DNA of 64,000 nt, taken from contig OZ253505.1 of NCBI GenBank assembly GCA_965262255.1, positions 620,001 through 684,000 of the forward strand. Reading direction: 5' to 3'. Positions 28,023 to 36,369 of this stretch are shown here, in pieces (position 1 is the first letter of the stretch; each line of letters opens with the position of its first letter). The notes under the pieces were generated by a model. That model was not told the DNA's origin. It did no database searches and saw nothing but the letters and a program-made list of their open reading frames with translations. Source of the DNA: JANQQC01 sp965262255 (GTDB taxonomy: Bacteria > Pseudomonadota > Alphaproteobacteria > Caulobacterales > Hyphomonadaceae). The position numbers were made by a program, and so were the translations under genes.

Positions 28023-29006
28023 ATGCAAAAAAGAAGACTCGTCGTGAGAATAAATCGATTTAAGCTTCGTCGAACTTTCGTAATCTCCCGTGCGTCCAAG
28101 GACATTGCTACGACAATTCAAGTCAGTATCAAGGAAGCCGACAATGTTGGCCACGGCGAATGTGTACCTTATCCAAGGTACGGGGAAACTGAAGAAAAGG
28201 TTGCCGCGGATATAGAGGCGATTCGCGAGGAGATGCAATCCGGAGTATCGATCGGGGAACTACAACATCTTCTTCCCGCTGGGCCGGCACGAGCCGCCCT
28301 AGATGTAGCACTTTGGGATCTAAAATCAAAACAACTTAAAACTCCTGTATGGAATCTTGCTGGTATACCGCAACCCTTACCAATGCAAACATGCGTAACT
28401 CTAACTTTGGATCATCCAGAGGCTATGGCAAATGCTGCCATAGAAACTCGAGGGAACTTACTCAAACTAAAATTAGGAGCCGCGAACGACATAGAGCGAG
28501 TGAAACGTGTTCATGAGGCGAGACCTGACGCCGAACTTATCCTAGACGGAAACGAAGGAATGACTGAAACTACATTTAGTGAGGTCGCTCTTCAAGCACG
28601 GAAACTAAATGTGGCGATGATTGAACAGCCTTATCCGGAATCTAAAGACGAAACACTGGATTCAAAAAGTTCCCTAGTTGCTGTTTGCGCAGATGAAAGT
28701 GCTCACACTTCGGAAGACATAGAACATCTAGCTAATCGATACGACTACGTGAACATAAAACTTGATAAAACGGGAGGTTTAACCGAAGCGATTAAAATGA
28801 TTCGTTCCGCGCGAACCGCAAAAATGGGCGTTATGCTGGGTTGTATGGTCTCAAGTTCCTTATCTATGGCACCTGCGATGACACTTTCGCAATTAGCAGA
28901 CTATATCGATTTAGATGGCCCACTATGGCTTCAAAAAGACGTTAAGCACGGCCTAGAATATAAAGATTCCTACGTTGAACCTCCTAACGCAAAATTATGG
29001 GGATAG
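28023..29006 (+). CDS. L-Ala-D/L-Glu (dipeptide) epimerase, enolase superfamily
   Basis: 327 residues. Muconate-lactonizing subgroup of the enolase superfamily. The barrel shows the KxK catalytic pair (LLKLKLGA), the Mg ligands Asp in LILDGNEGM, Glu in MIEQPYP and Asp in VCADES, and the opposite base Lys in VNIKLDKTGGLTEA. These are the residues of L-Ala-D/L-Glu epimerases that recycle murein dipeptides. ATG 28023 is preferred over TTG 27990, which lacks conserved sequence. An N-acetyl-amino-acid racemase (DgcA type) is the main alternative; its usual DgcN partner is not adjacent. Confidence 0.85.
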   Translation: MQKRRLVVRINRFKLRRTFVISRASKDIATTIQVSIKEADNVGHGECVPYPRYGETEEKVAADIEAIREEMQSGVSIGELQHLLPAGPARAALDVALWDLKSKQLKTPVWNLAGIPQPLPMQTCVTLTLDHPEAMANAAIETRGNLLKLKLGAANDIERVKRVHEARPDAELILDGNEGMTETTFSEVALQARKLNVAMIEQPYPESKDETLDSKSSLVAVCADESAHTSEDIEHLANRYDYVNIKLDKTGGLTEAIKMIRSARTAKMGVMLGCMVSSSLSMAPAMTLSQLADYIDLDGPLWLQKDVKHGLEYKDSYVEPPNAKLWG

Positions 29007-29014
29007 ATGGGAGA

Positions 29015-29422
29015 CTATTCAAGGACAGGCGGACTAGGCATTCGTTCCATCGCCGACGAAAAAAGAAACTGCCAAATTTTAGAGTTCAGTTCGCGCGATT
29101 CTGAACTGTCGCTCTCCTCCAACTGAGCCTGCAATTCAATTAATTGACCTGACAATTGGTCATGAACTTTTCTCAGTTCGCTGATTTTGTATCTGTCCGG
29201 TTGCCGTGAAGGATTTTGTCCAGCTACTCGTAGTATCTCCTGCATTGAGGCAATTTCTCTCACGAGTCTATCAACTCCCCCATCCCAAGATTCGCCAGCC
29301 ATAGCCATCAATACACTCGCTAACCGTATATGTCCTGCTGCATAGTCTCCTTCTAACTTTGGCGCTACCTCCACGGCTAATTTCCCGGCGACTCGCTGAA
29401 GAATCATTCCAACGTCATTCAC
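29015..29422 (-). CDS. Small protein coupled to a phosphotransferase gene
   Basis: 135 residues from GTG 29422, which overlaps the stop of the preceding gene as GTGA; the longer frame to 29506 lies inside that gene. The protein is soluble and helical (LQRVAGKLAVEVAPKLEGDY, MAMAGESWDGGVDRLVREIA, a Glu/Gln-rich helix QLSGQLIELQAQLEE). I do not recognise a catalytic motif. It is the third gene of a coupled set with an APH-type phosphotransferase and a DUF7064/7065-like protein, so it probably assists the same lipid-related reaction. Confidence 0.7.
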   Translation of the reverse strand: MNDVGMILQRVAGKLAVEVAPKLEGDYAAGHIRLASVLMAMAGESWDGGVDRLVREIASMQEILRVAGQNPSRQPDRYKISELRKVHDQLSGQLIELQAQLEESDSSESRELNSKIWQFLFSSAMERMPSPPVLE

Positions 29423-30477
29423 TGTGGTATCTCCAAGCCATATTTCGGCGCTAGCTTGTATGCCAACGTTAACTCGTGCGCAGCATGCGTAAACCATCCC
29501 GACCAAGCAAGAATGGGGTCATCATTCTTCCCGTCGGCATATGCTTTCGCCGAACTGATCCAGATACCCAAAGCTTTCACACAAGCGAATATTGTCCACC
29601 AATCGAAAGCCTCCCCATTGAATTTACATCCTGAAGCTTGCTCCCATAAACCGACTGCTTCTTCCCAAGAAACGAATCCGGCTGCCCGCTCTTTGTCGCC
29701 CGCGCACCATAGTGGATCAGTCGCCCAAGCTAAATCCTCAAACGGATCTCCTATATGCGCCATTTCCCAGTCCAAGATGCCGTTAATTCGCCCTTTGCCA
29801 TCGTGCAAAAAATTACCCGTTCTATAATCTCCGTGTACGATTGATAAACGTTGCGCTGGAGGAGGCGGATTCTTTCTTAGATATCGAATAGCGGCGCGAA
29901 CTATGGGTTGAGGACTGACTTCGTCCTTATCTATCTCACTTTCCCAATAATCTAATTCTCGGCTCCAACAGTCTGTTTCACTCGGTACATCGATCACTTC
30001 TGCTAACGGACTTCCAGCGACATCGACTCTTGCAATGGCTCCAAGATAGTTGAAAAAGTCCCGACCTACTGAATCGCGGTGAGGTTCGACTTCGTCAAGA
30101 GCAAATGGATTGAGAGAAAGTCCATTTTCGATTCTATCCATCACAAAAAACGGTGACCCGAGATACCTGCTATCGGTCTCTACAAACAACGCATTGGGTG
30201 CTGGTAAATCTATGTTCTTCATAGATCGAATCGCAGAAAACTCTATCTCTCTGTCTGTATCAATCAAACTGTCGATTGGATCCTTACGAAGAATCAGCCC
30301 TTTTTGTACTACGCCAGTATCTTGATCAATTTTGATGTCAACAGAGTATGTTTCTCTACTCGCACCCCCGTGTATCCTATTCAGCTGTGTTACGGTTACG
30401 GCCTTGGAATCTTCGAAAAAATTCTTGAGATATGCTCGTATTGCCTCAGTGAGATCATTTTGTGTTTGATCAGGCAT
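29419..30477 (-). CDS. APH/choline-kinase-like phosphotransferase family protein
   Basis: 352 residues with the aminoglycoside-phosphotransferase fold: Brenner motif LSIVHGDYRTGNFLHD (catalytic Asp), metal-binding Asp in INGILDWEMAHIGDPFEDL, and an N-terminal nucleotide loop RIHGGASRETYSVD. This branch resembles ACAD10/ACAD11-type kinases that phosphorylate hydroxyacyl-CoAs before elimination, rather than antibiotic-resistance enzymes. The presence of two acyl-CoA dehydrogenase genes 7 kb away and of a coupled DUF7064-like gene supports a fatty-acid or terpenoid role. It overlaps both neighbours. Confidence 0.85.
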   Translation of the reverse strand: MPDQTQNDLTEAIRAYLKNFFEDSKAVTVTQLNRIHGGASRETYSVDIKIDQDTGVVQKGLILRKDPIDSLIDTDREIEFSAIRSMKNIDLPAPNALFVETDSRYLGSPFFVMDRIENGLSLNPFALDEVEPHRDSVGRDFFNYLGAIARVDVAGSPLAEVIDVPSETDCWSRELDYWESEIDKDEVSPQPIVRAAIRYLRKNPPPPAQRLSIVHGDYRTGNFLHDGKGRINGILDWEMAHIGDPFEDLAWATDPLWCAGDKERAAGFVSWEEAVGLWEQASGCKFNGEAFDWWTIFACVKALGIWISSAKAYADGKNDDPILAWSGWFTHAAHELTLAYKLAPKYGLEIPQ

Positions 30478-31567
30478 CTACCATTCCTTTCCAATTACTT
30501 GGTTCATGCGGACCAAGAAAACACTGCTCAGTTGTACCTATACCTTCGTACCGGCGACCTTCAGAATCTGTAAGTATCGCTTTTGACAACGCCTGAATGT
30601 GTAAATTTTCAGGATTTCTCCAGTCTTCGTCGTCGGGTATGAAGGTCTCGCTATTCACAAAAAGTTCTTCGCCATGATAGTTACCATGCCGGTACTTGGG
30701 ATGTCCATACCCGATACCCTTCATCAGAAAAGTCGCGAATGGCACAAGTTCGATTTCCGATTCTCTTTGTTGTTGATCAGTCAGCTTTAGATTGACGGAC
30801 TTGGCGCGGCGGCTATTCGCTTCGAAAGTAACCGATGATTTACAATCTGCCATCTCCTCTCCGGCTTGACCATCTAGAGAGATAACTGACCGGGTATTCC
30901 AAGTTAACCCTTTTGCATCGTCGTTCACATGGTAAAACGCGGAACGATCAGAAAAGTTGATCGGTGTCCAAATCCAATAAAACTGAGGTATCTGTGGAGG
31001 AGTTAAAGCTTGTGCATCAGGAGCGCCAATTGGTCGTACGCCCCAGCTTCGATCGCGAGTTCCTCGCCAACTTGCTCCGTCAATGACGATCTCTGAATCG
31101 TTAATTTTCATTTTGCCTGACCAGGCACCGTTTTGCGTCATTCGAGTACAATCGATTAACATTCTTGAACCTTGACGATACGAAAATCTTGGCTCCTCAA
31201 TGGGACTTGACCGCCCAGTAAATGTTGCGTCAATCTCCATGCCTTCTGAAGAATGAACACTGAGCCGAATTTTTCTAAGGGGAGCAATCACTTCCACTTG
31301 AATTGGCCCCACAGACGTATTCATCCGTTCATAGTTAAGGGGCCGTGAAGCGAACACTGACTTCTGCTTACCGTCTTTCAAAACGGAAAACGCCCCGTCT
31401 ATAATATTTAGGTGGGGATATATACCTAGGGCAGCTGCAAAGAAAATAGAACCATCTGCTGAATACCCGTTGAAAAAGAAACGATCGTAAAAATTTCGAT
31501 CTGTTCCTGAATAGGCGACAGGCTCGGAAGTTTGATGGATCGGATATTCGTCGCCAGCAGTTAGCAT
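30470..31567 (-). CDS. DUF7064/DUF7065-like protein (lipocalin-type two-domain fold)
   Basis: 365 residues, no signal peptide. FYDRFFFNGYSADGSIFFAA at the N-terminus, DGASWRGTRDRSWGVRPIG in the middle and FYWIWTPINFSD are hallmarks of a family of beta-rich proteins related to hydroxyneurosporene synthase/AttH-like lipocalin folds and often found beside phosphotransferases and acyl-CoA genes. Biochemical function is unknown. AAGGA lies 8-12 bases before ATG 31567. The stop overlaps the start of the phosphotransferase gene, so they are one transcript. Confidence 0.75.
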   Translation of the reverse strand: MLTAGDEYPIHQTSEPVAYSGTDRNFYDRFFFNGYSADGSIFFAAALGIYPHLNIIDGAFSVLKDGKQKSVFASRPLNYERMNTSVGPIQVEVIAPLRKIRLSVHSSEGMEIDATFTGRSSPIEEPRFSYRQGSRMLIDCTRMTQNGAWSGKMKINDSEIVIDGASWRGTRDRSWGVRPIGAPDAQALTPPQIPQFYWIWTPINFSDRSAFYHVNDDAKGLTWNTRSVISLDGQAGEEMADCKSSVTFEANSRRAKSVNLKLTDQQQRESEIELVPFATFLMKGIGYGHPKYRHGNYHGEELFVNSETFIPDDEDWRNPENLHIQALSKAILTDSEGRRYEGIGTTEQCFLGPHEPSNWKGMVDA

Positions 31568-31585
31568 GTCTAGTTCCTTCCCGAA

Positions 31586-32206
31586 TTACGATTCCTGTTG
31601 ACTTTCATTGAAATAACCTCTTGCCAGATGTTCCGATAAGATGTGACATTTTTCAATCTCATGCTTGAACTCACTCATAGCGAATGAAACCGAATCAGGA
31701 ACGGGTGCTTTTTCACTAACAATTTCGATGGTCACTTCAAAATTTTGGATTGCAAGTTGGGCAATTGATAATGCGGTCTCTGTATTACTAATGTCTTTCT
31801 GACTAATCTCGACTTGGTTCGCTATAATCTTTTCTACTGCTAGCGAAACTATAACCAATAGTTGATTCGCTTGTTTAATATCGTCGAGAATCGTTTCATA
31901 CAAAGCACTCGGTTCCCCTTTGCTTACTTTAATATGTTTTGCGTATACATTGAGATCCGTTTGGTAGAATGCGATTCCTCTCATTATTGCTTCTGTAATG
32001 GCAAATAGCCCTGTCGATTCTTCGTACCAGCCTTGTTTGCGAGCCGTTCTGTCTAAGGCACGCTTTGCTATCCGCAGATTAGTTTGTTCTTCTGTAATGG
32101 TTTTTTTTGCGTCAACGTAGGAGGCTTGATTGATTGGAATGGTTAAACAACCTACCAACCCCCAACACGCAATAGCTAGGAACAGAACGCGAAACATCTT
32201 TGTCAT
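31586..32206 (-). CDS. Predicted lipoprotein, helical
   Basis: 206 residues. The N-terminus MTKMFRVLFLAIACWGLVGC is a type II signal peptide with lipobox LVGC; the mature protein would be lipid-anchored at Cys20. The rest is helical with many charged residues and no enzyme motif. AAGG precedes the ATG. It lies 18 bp upstream of the DUF7064-like gene on the same strand and may be part of that operon. Function unknown. Confidence 0.75.
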   Translation of the reverse strand: MTKMFRVLFLAIACWGLVGCLTIPINQASYVDAKKTITEEQTNLRIAKRALDRTARKQGWYEESTGLFAITEAIMRGIAFYQTDLNVYAKHIKVSKGEPSALYETILDDIKQANQLLVIVSLAVEKIIANQVEISQKDISNTETALSIAQLAIQNFEVTIEIVSEKAPVPDSVSFAMSEFKHEIEKCHILSEHLARGYFNESQQES

Positions 32207-32302
32207 TCAGATACCTTGTTTTTGTCGTTTCAACTAGGACAAAGCTTAATCAATACTCTAAATTTAGGTTTCTCGTCATTAATAAATTGAAAATTACCCA
32301 GC

Positions 32303-33289
32303 ATGATTTTGAATCGACCTCTTCGAACATTATACGCACGTATCGAGCCTAGGCTTACTGGGCAAATTAAAGTTTCTAACCTTCACGAATTATACTGGGA
32401 AGAATGCGGTAATCCTAACGGACTTCCGGTGATTGTTCTTCATGGCGGACCAGGAGGGGGTTCTACCGCAGAATTACGCCGATTCTTTGACCCCTCTCGC
32501 TATCGCATTTTTCTTTATGATCAACGGGGGTGTGGAAGATCTCGCCCTATCTCCGAACTTAGAGAAAACACCACTTGGCATCTTGTCGATGACTTAGAAT
32601 TACTGCGCGAACATTTTGGAGTAGATCGCTGGATCGTGTTTGGTGGATCGTGGGGATCAACACTCGGACTGACCTATGCAGTCAAGCACGCCGAGAGAGT
32701 TATCGGTCTGATTCTCAGAGGTATATTTCTTCTAACCAAACAGGAACTGAACTGGTTCTATCAGTCGGGAGCAAGTAATTTGTTTCCTGATTACCACGAA
32801 CAATTCGTTAAACCGATTCCTCCAAATGAACGGGAAGATTTGATTAGTGCCTTTCATTCACGAGTCACTAGCAACGACAAGAAAATTCGGCATATAGCAG
32901 CCAAGGCTTGGACGGATTGGGAACGTGTAACGCTAACGTTAAACAAAACTCCACCCCCTATTCCTCGTTTCTCAGATCGAAAATTCATTGAAGCATTTGC
33001 TCGAATTGAATGTCACTATTTTAAGAATGGTGGGTTTTTTGAGAACGAAGATTGGCTAATTGATTCTGTTGCCAATACTTTACAAAATACTCCCTGTATT
33101 ATCACTCATGGCCGATACGATGTGGTCACGCCGGTGCTGTCGGCGTGGAAACTTAAAAAAGTTCTGCCTCGGGCCGATTTTCACATCGTACCTGCTTCGG
33201 GGCATTCAAGCTTAGAGGCTGGAATCATTGACCGATTGGTGAAAGCAACAGACACCTACGCCGATCGATTCTATCGACGGTCAAACTAA
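32303..33289 (+). CDS. pip: Proline iminopeptidase
   Basis: 328 residues, alpha/beta hydrolase of peptidase family S33 that removes N-terminal proline from peptides in the cytoplasm. Visible: oxyanion region HGGPGGGSTAELRRFFDP, YDQRGCGRSRP, nucleophile elbow GGSWGSTLGLTYA, catalytic Asp in HGRYDVVTP and His in SGHSSLE. Length and N-terminus are standard. The released proline can feed PutA, encoded 14 kb away. The gene converges with the sodium symporter gene. Confidence 0.94.
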   Translation: MILNRPLRTLYARIEPRLTGQIKVSNLHELYWEECGNPNGLPVIVLHGGPGGGSTAELRRFFDPSRYRIFLYDQRGCGRSRPISELRENTTWHLVDDLELLREHFGVDRWIVFGGSWGSTLGLTYAVKHAERVIGLILRGIFLLTKQELNWFYQSGASNLFPDYHEQFVKPIPPNEREDLISAFHSRVTSNDKKIRHIAAKAWTDWERVTLTLNKTPPPIPRFSDRKFIEAFARIECHYFKNGGFFENEDWLIDSVANTLQNTPCIITHGRYDVVTPVLSAWKLKKVLPRADFHIVPASGHSSLEAGIIDRLVKATDTYADRFYRRSN

Positions 33290-33363
33290 ACAGAAAATTA
33301 AGTTTGTACTGACGTTCGGTGCAAGTACCTCAGAATGTTCAACAGGGAAAATTGGAAAACGTC

Positions 33364-34692
33364 TTACAAACTCTGGTACAAACCGAACACCAATACGATT
33401 CCGATAAAGATTGGGGTTATCCAACGCATTGATAATCTAAACAGATTTATCACTGTGTCTCCACCCTCCTGTAGCTCACTTTCTAACATGTCTCGCGAGA
33501 GTATCCAGCCGGCAAATATCGCCACAAGCAATCCGCCTATTGGTAACAATACCTTGCCGGTAATGAAGTCAACGAAATCAAGATATTGCGTCGAGTATAT
33601 GTAGCCCGCGCCAAACACAAAAAGCGTGAATCCAAGTCCGAGAGCCGCTCCAAATCGAGTTACACCCTGCCTTTCCTCAAACCAAGAAACAGCGACTTCA
33701 AGTAGCGATATGGACGAAGTGAAGGCGGCGAAAATTGCTAGTGCGAAGAACACTGTCGCGAATATTGTCCCCCATCCACCTAGCTGACCGAACGCTACCG
33801 GCATTGAAACAAAGAACAATCCGGGGCCTGCCGCGGGATTCAATTCGGCGGCGAACACGATTGGGAAAATCGCAAACCCTGCAATAATTGCTACTAATGT
33901 GTCGGAGCCAGCGATAATTGCAGATGAACGTGGAATGTGCGTATCTTTCTTTAAGTATGCCCCGTAGGTGATCATCAAGCAGATTCCAACCCCGATTGAG
34001 AAAAATGCCTGTCCCAACGCACTTAGATACGTCTCAAAGTTCAGGAAGGCTTTAGGCTCCGGAGTGAGGAGAAATTCAGCGGCTTTGGCGGCATCTCCAC
34101 GAATAAGCGCGAACACCACAACCAGTACCAACATTATGAAGAAAAGTGGCATCAAAATACTTGCCGCTTTCTCTATTCCTCCTTTGATTCCTCTACCCAC
34201 GACAACGACATTCGCCGCGATAAATAAAAATAGCAATGTGAGCATGAGGTTGACATTACTGATCGTGTCACCGAAATTTTTCTCCGAGGCAGCAGCATCC
34301 ATACCAGCAAAGGTACTCGTTTGTAACAAGAATGCCAACAACCAAGCGGATATAACCATATAGAATGAGAGAATAAAAAACGAAGTAAGGGCCCCCACCC
34401 ATCCTACAATTCCCCAGTATCCGCTTTTCCCTTCGGCTCGCGCAAGAGAAAGCACTCCTTCAATAGATGACATCCCCGACTTACGACCCATCGAGTATTC
34501 CGCCATCAGCAACGGAACCCCAATGGCAAGCACACAAACCATGTAAATGAAAATAAATGCGCTACCGCCATTTTCTCCAGCGGTATAGGGAAATCGCCAA
34601 AAGTTGCCTAATCCGACAGAAGAACCAACTGCCGCCATTATGAATCCAAATTTTGTTCCCCAAGTATCGGTCTTTCTTCCGATGTCAGCCAT
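33364..34692 (-). CDS. Sodium:neurotransmitter symporter (SNF/NSS) family transporter
   Basis: 442 residues and about eleven hydrophobic membrane segments. The N-terminal signature WGTKFGFIMAAVGSSVGLGN followed by FWRFPYTAGENGGSAF is diagnostic of NSS transporters and contains the sodium and substrate site of TM1. These carriers import amino acids or related compounds with Na+. ATG 34692 with GGAG nine bases upstream is preferred over TTG 34707. Substrate cannot be deduced; bacterial members take up Leu, Tyr, Trp or similar. Confidence 0.92.
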   Translation of the reverse strand: MADIGRKTDTWGTKFGFIMAAVGSSVGLGNFWRFPYTAGENGGSAFIFIYMVCVLAIGVPLLMAEYSMGRKSGMSSIEGVLSLARAEGKSGYWGIVGWVGALTSFFILSFYMVISAWLLAFLLQTSTFAGMDAAASEKNFGDTISNVNLMLTLLFLFIAANVVVVGRGIKGGIEKAASILMPLFFIMLVLVVVFALIRGDAAKAAEFLLTPEPKAFLNFETYLSALGQAFFSIGVGICLMITYGAYLKKDTHIPRSSAIIAGSDTLVAIIAGFAIFPIVFAAELNPAAGPGLFFVSMPVAFGQLGGWGTIFATVFFALAIFAAFTSSISLLEVAVSWFEERQGVTRFGAALGLGFTLFVFGAGYIYSTQYLDFVDFITGKVLLPIGGLLVAIFAGWILSRDMLESELQEGGDTVINLFRLSMRWITPIFIGIVLVFGLYQSL

Positions 34693-34806
34693 AAGGTAAT
34701 TCTCCAAATTTTCGTGAAAGTTGAATTATGCCGTCGCGTCCGCGTCAAGTCAAGTTTTTCCGCTCTTGAGAGTAAAATTGAACCCTAAATACACTGAAAT
34801 CCTTTT

Positions 34807-35302
34807 CTAATAGCGGATGACTTTTTCGCCCCAAAGTACGTCTACAAAAGGAAATTTACTTCGTACCTGTTTTACTTCCTTATCTATGATTTGGCGGAGT
34901 TCAGATTTATAGAACAGCGTCAATAAAGTATTGAGATAGATCAATAACCCAACGCCGTTTGGATAGTCTTTCTCGATTTTTTTGTTGATGCATTTGCGAA
35001 AATGACTTGGAAAAGATTTAAGAGCATCTTTTGCCCAGTCTTCGCTAATTTCTTCTAGGCTTTGGTCGTGTCGGCGATACTCGTCGCCTCGTCGCCGATT
35101 CAAGTCTTGAATTTCTGTGATTTCGATACGGCTATAGTGTTCGCCGTTGCTTACTTCTCCATCGAAGTATGATTCGGGATATAAGCGGACTTCATCCGCT
35201 CGCGTCTTAGAACCGTAAGTACCCAGAATCCAAGCTTCTCGCACGAATTCTAACCCTGATTGTACATGGAAATTAGCTCCGATCTTTTGACGTAAATCGT
35301 CA
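34807..35302 (-). pseudogene. C-terminal part of an HTH/ImmA-like gene split by IS481
   Basis: About 165 codons. The frame contains REAWILGTYGSKTRADEVRL and ITEIQDLNRRRGDEYRRH and ends EKVIRY. A start at 35244 is possible but is internal: when the insertion sequence and one ACTAGT copy are removed, this frame joins exactly to the reading frame ending at 36365. The combined length is 2151 nt from the ORF start at 38019 and stays in frame with no stop at the junction. The domain itself is unknown to me. It is probably not translated from its own signals. Confidence 0.75.
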
Positions 35303-35400
35303 ACTAGTTGTGGGGAGGCAATAGGTTGTAATCTTCGGTATGACGACCTAAGTTGGAACTATAAGGTTTCTCCTCTGACATTAAGAAAGGATCCAAACTA

Positions 35401-36369
35401 ATGTCAAAAACCCATAAAAATGCCATTCTTTCACCATCAGGTCGCAAGGCGATGGTCGAATCCGTCTTGATAGACGGCCTTAAACAAGTCGAAGCGGCGG
35501 CCAAGTACAATGTAACCCCACAGATAGTGCGGAAGTGGATTAAACGTTACAAATCGGAAGGAGAGGCTGGTTTACAGGATCGCTCATCCCGTCCTCATAA
35601 CAGTCCGAATGCAATCTCTCCAGAACGAGTGTCAGAGATCGTCGACCTAAGGGTGGAAGGGAAGTTAACTGGCGACCATATTGCCCGTAAATTAGGAATG
35701 CATCAAAGAACAGTCAGTCGTGTTCTCGTTCGAGCGGGCGTTTCTCGCAAAAAGGACATTGAAGAGCCTGAGGAACCCCGTCAACGCTATGAACATGAAG
35801 CCCCAGGAGACATGATACATTTAGACATAAAGAAGCTACGGAATTTCAACGAAGAAGGGATAAGAAATCCCGGAAACGGAAATCGCCATAAATCAGCCAA
35901 TAAGGGAATAGGTTCGCAGTGTATGCACGTTGCTGTTGATGATCACTCGCGTTACGCGACAGTTAGTATCTATGAGGATGAGACGGCAGAAAGTGTCACC
36001 AAACATCTCATAGAAACTTACCAACATTATGCGTCCAGAGGTATCGTTATAAAGCGAGTGTTAACTGATAATGGTTCAGGGTATAAGTCGAAAATGTTTG
36101 CAGAAGCCTGCGAGGCATTGACTATTAAGCATAGTTTCACTCAGCCCTATACTCCGCAGACAAACGGAAAGGCTGAACGCTTTATACAAACGTTACTACG
36201 CGAATGGGCTTACGCAAGAACCTATACATCTTCCGTCCAAAGAAATATGTTTCTAGAACCTTTTCTGCATATGTATAACTGGCATAGACCACACAGAGGC
36301 ATAAACGGTTTTTCTCCAGTCTGCAGACTGGAGAAAAACCGTGACAACCTGCAGTCTACCCACAACTAG
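35401..36369 (+). CDS. IS481-family transposase
   Basis: 322 residues. N-terminal HTH (VEAAAKYNVTPQIVRKWIKRY), then a DDE integrase core: Asp in MIHLDIKKLR, Asp in LTDNGSGYKS, Glu in TNGKAERFIQTLLREW, ending with YNWHRPHRGINGFSP and RDNLQSTHN. No frameshift, so it may be active. The TAG stop (36367-36369) lies outside the element, in the duplicated CTAG target. A 38-bp perfect palindrome covers codons near the 3' end (36305-36342). Confidence 0.95.
   Translation: MSKTHKNAILSPSGRKAMVESVLIDGLKQVEAAAKYNVTPQIVRKWIKRYKSEGEAGLQDRSSRPHNSPNAISPERVSEIVDLRVEGKLTGDHIARKLGMHQRTVSRVLVRAGVSRKKDIEEPEEPRQRYEHEAPGDMIHLDIKKLRNFNEEGIRNPGNGNRHKSANKGIGSQCMHVAVDDHSRYATVSIYEDETAESVTKHLIETYQHYASRGIVIKRVLTDNGSGYKSKMFAEACEALTIKHSFTQPYTPQTNGKAERFIQTLLREWAYARTYTSSVQRNMFLEPFLHMYNWHRPHRGINGFSPVCRLEKNRDNLQSTHN
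36305..36342. repeat. 38-bp perfect palindrome inside the transposase 3' end
   Basis: The left half (36305-36323, beginning ACGGTTTTTCTCC) is the exact reverse complement of the right half (36324-36342), with CTGCAG at the centre. It encodes part of GFSPVCRLEKNRD. It could form a long hairpin in mRNA from either strand, limiting read-through into or out of the element. Confidence 0.85.

Noticed and set aside
34807..35244. Stand-alone 145-residue hypothetical protein
   Set aside because: It is in frame with the gene on the other side of the IS481 insertion once the element is removed.
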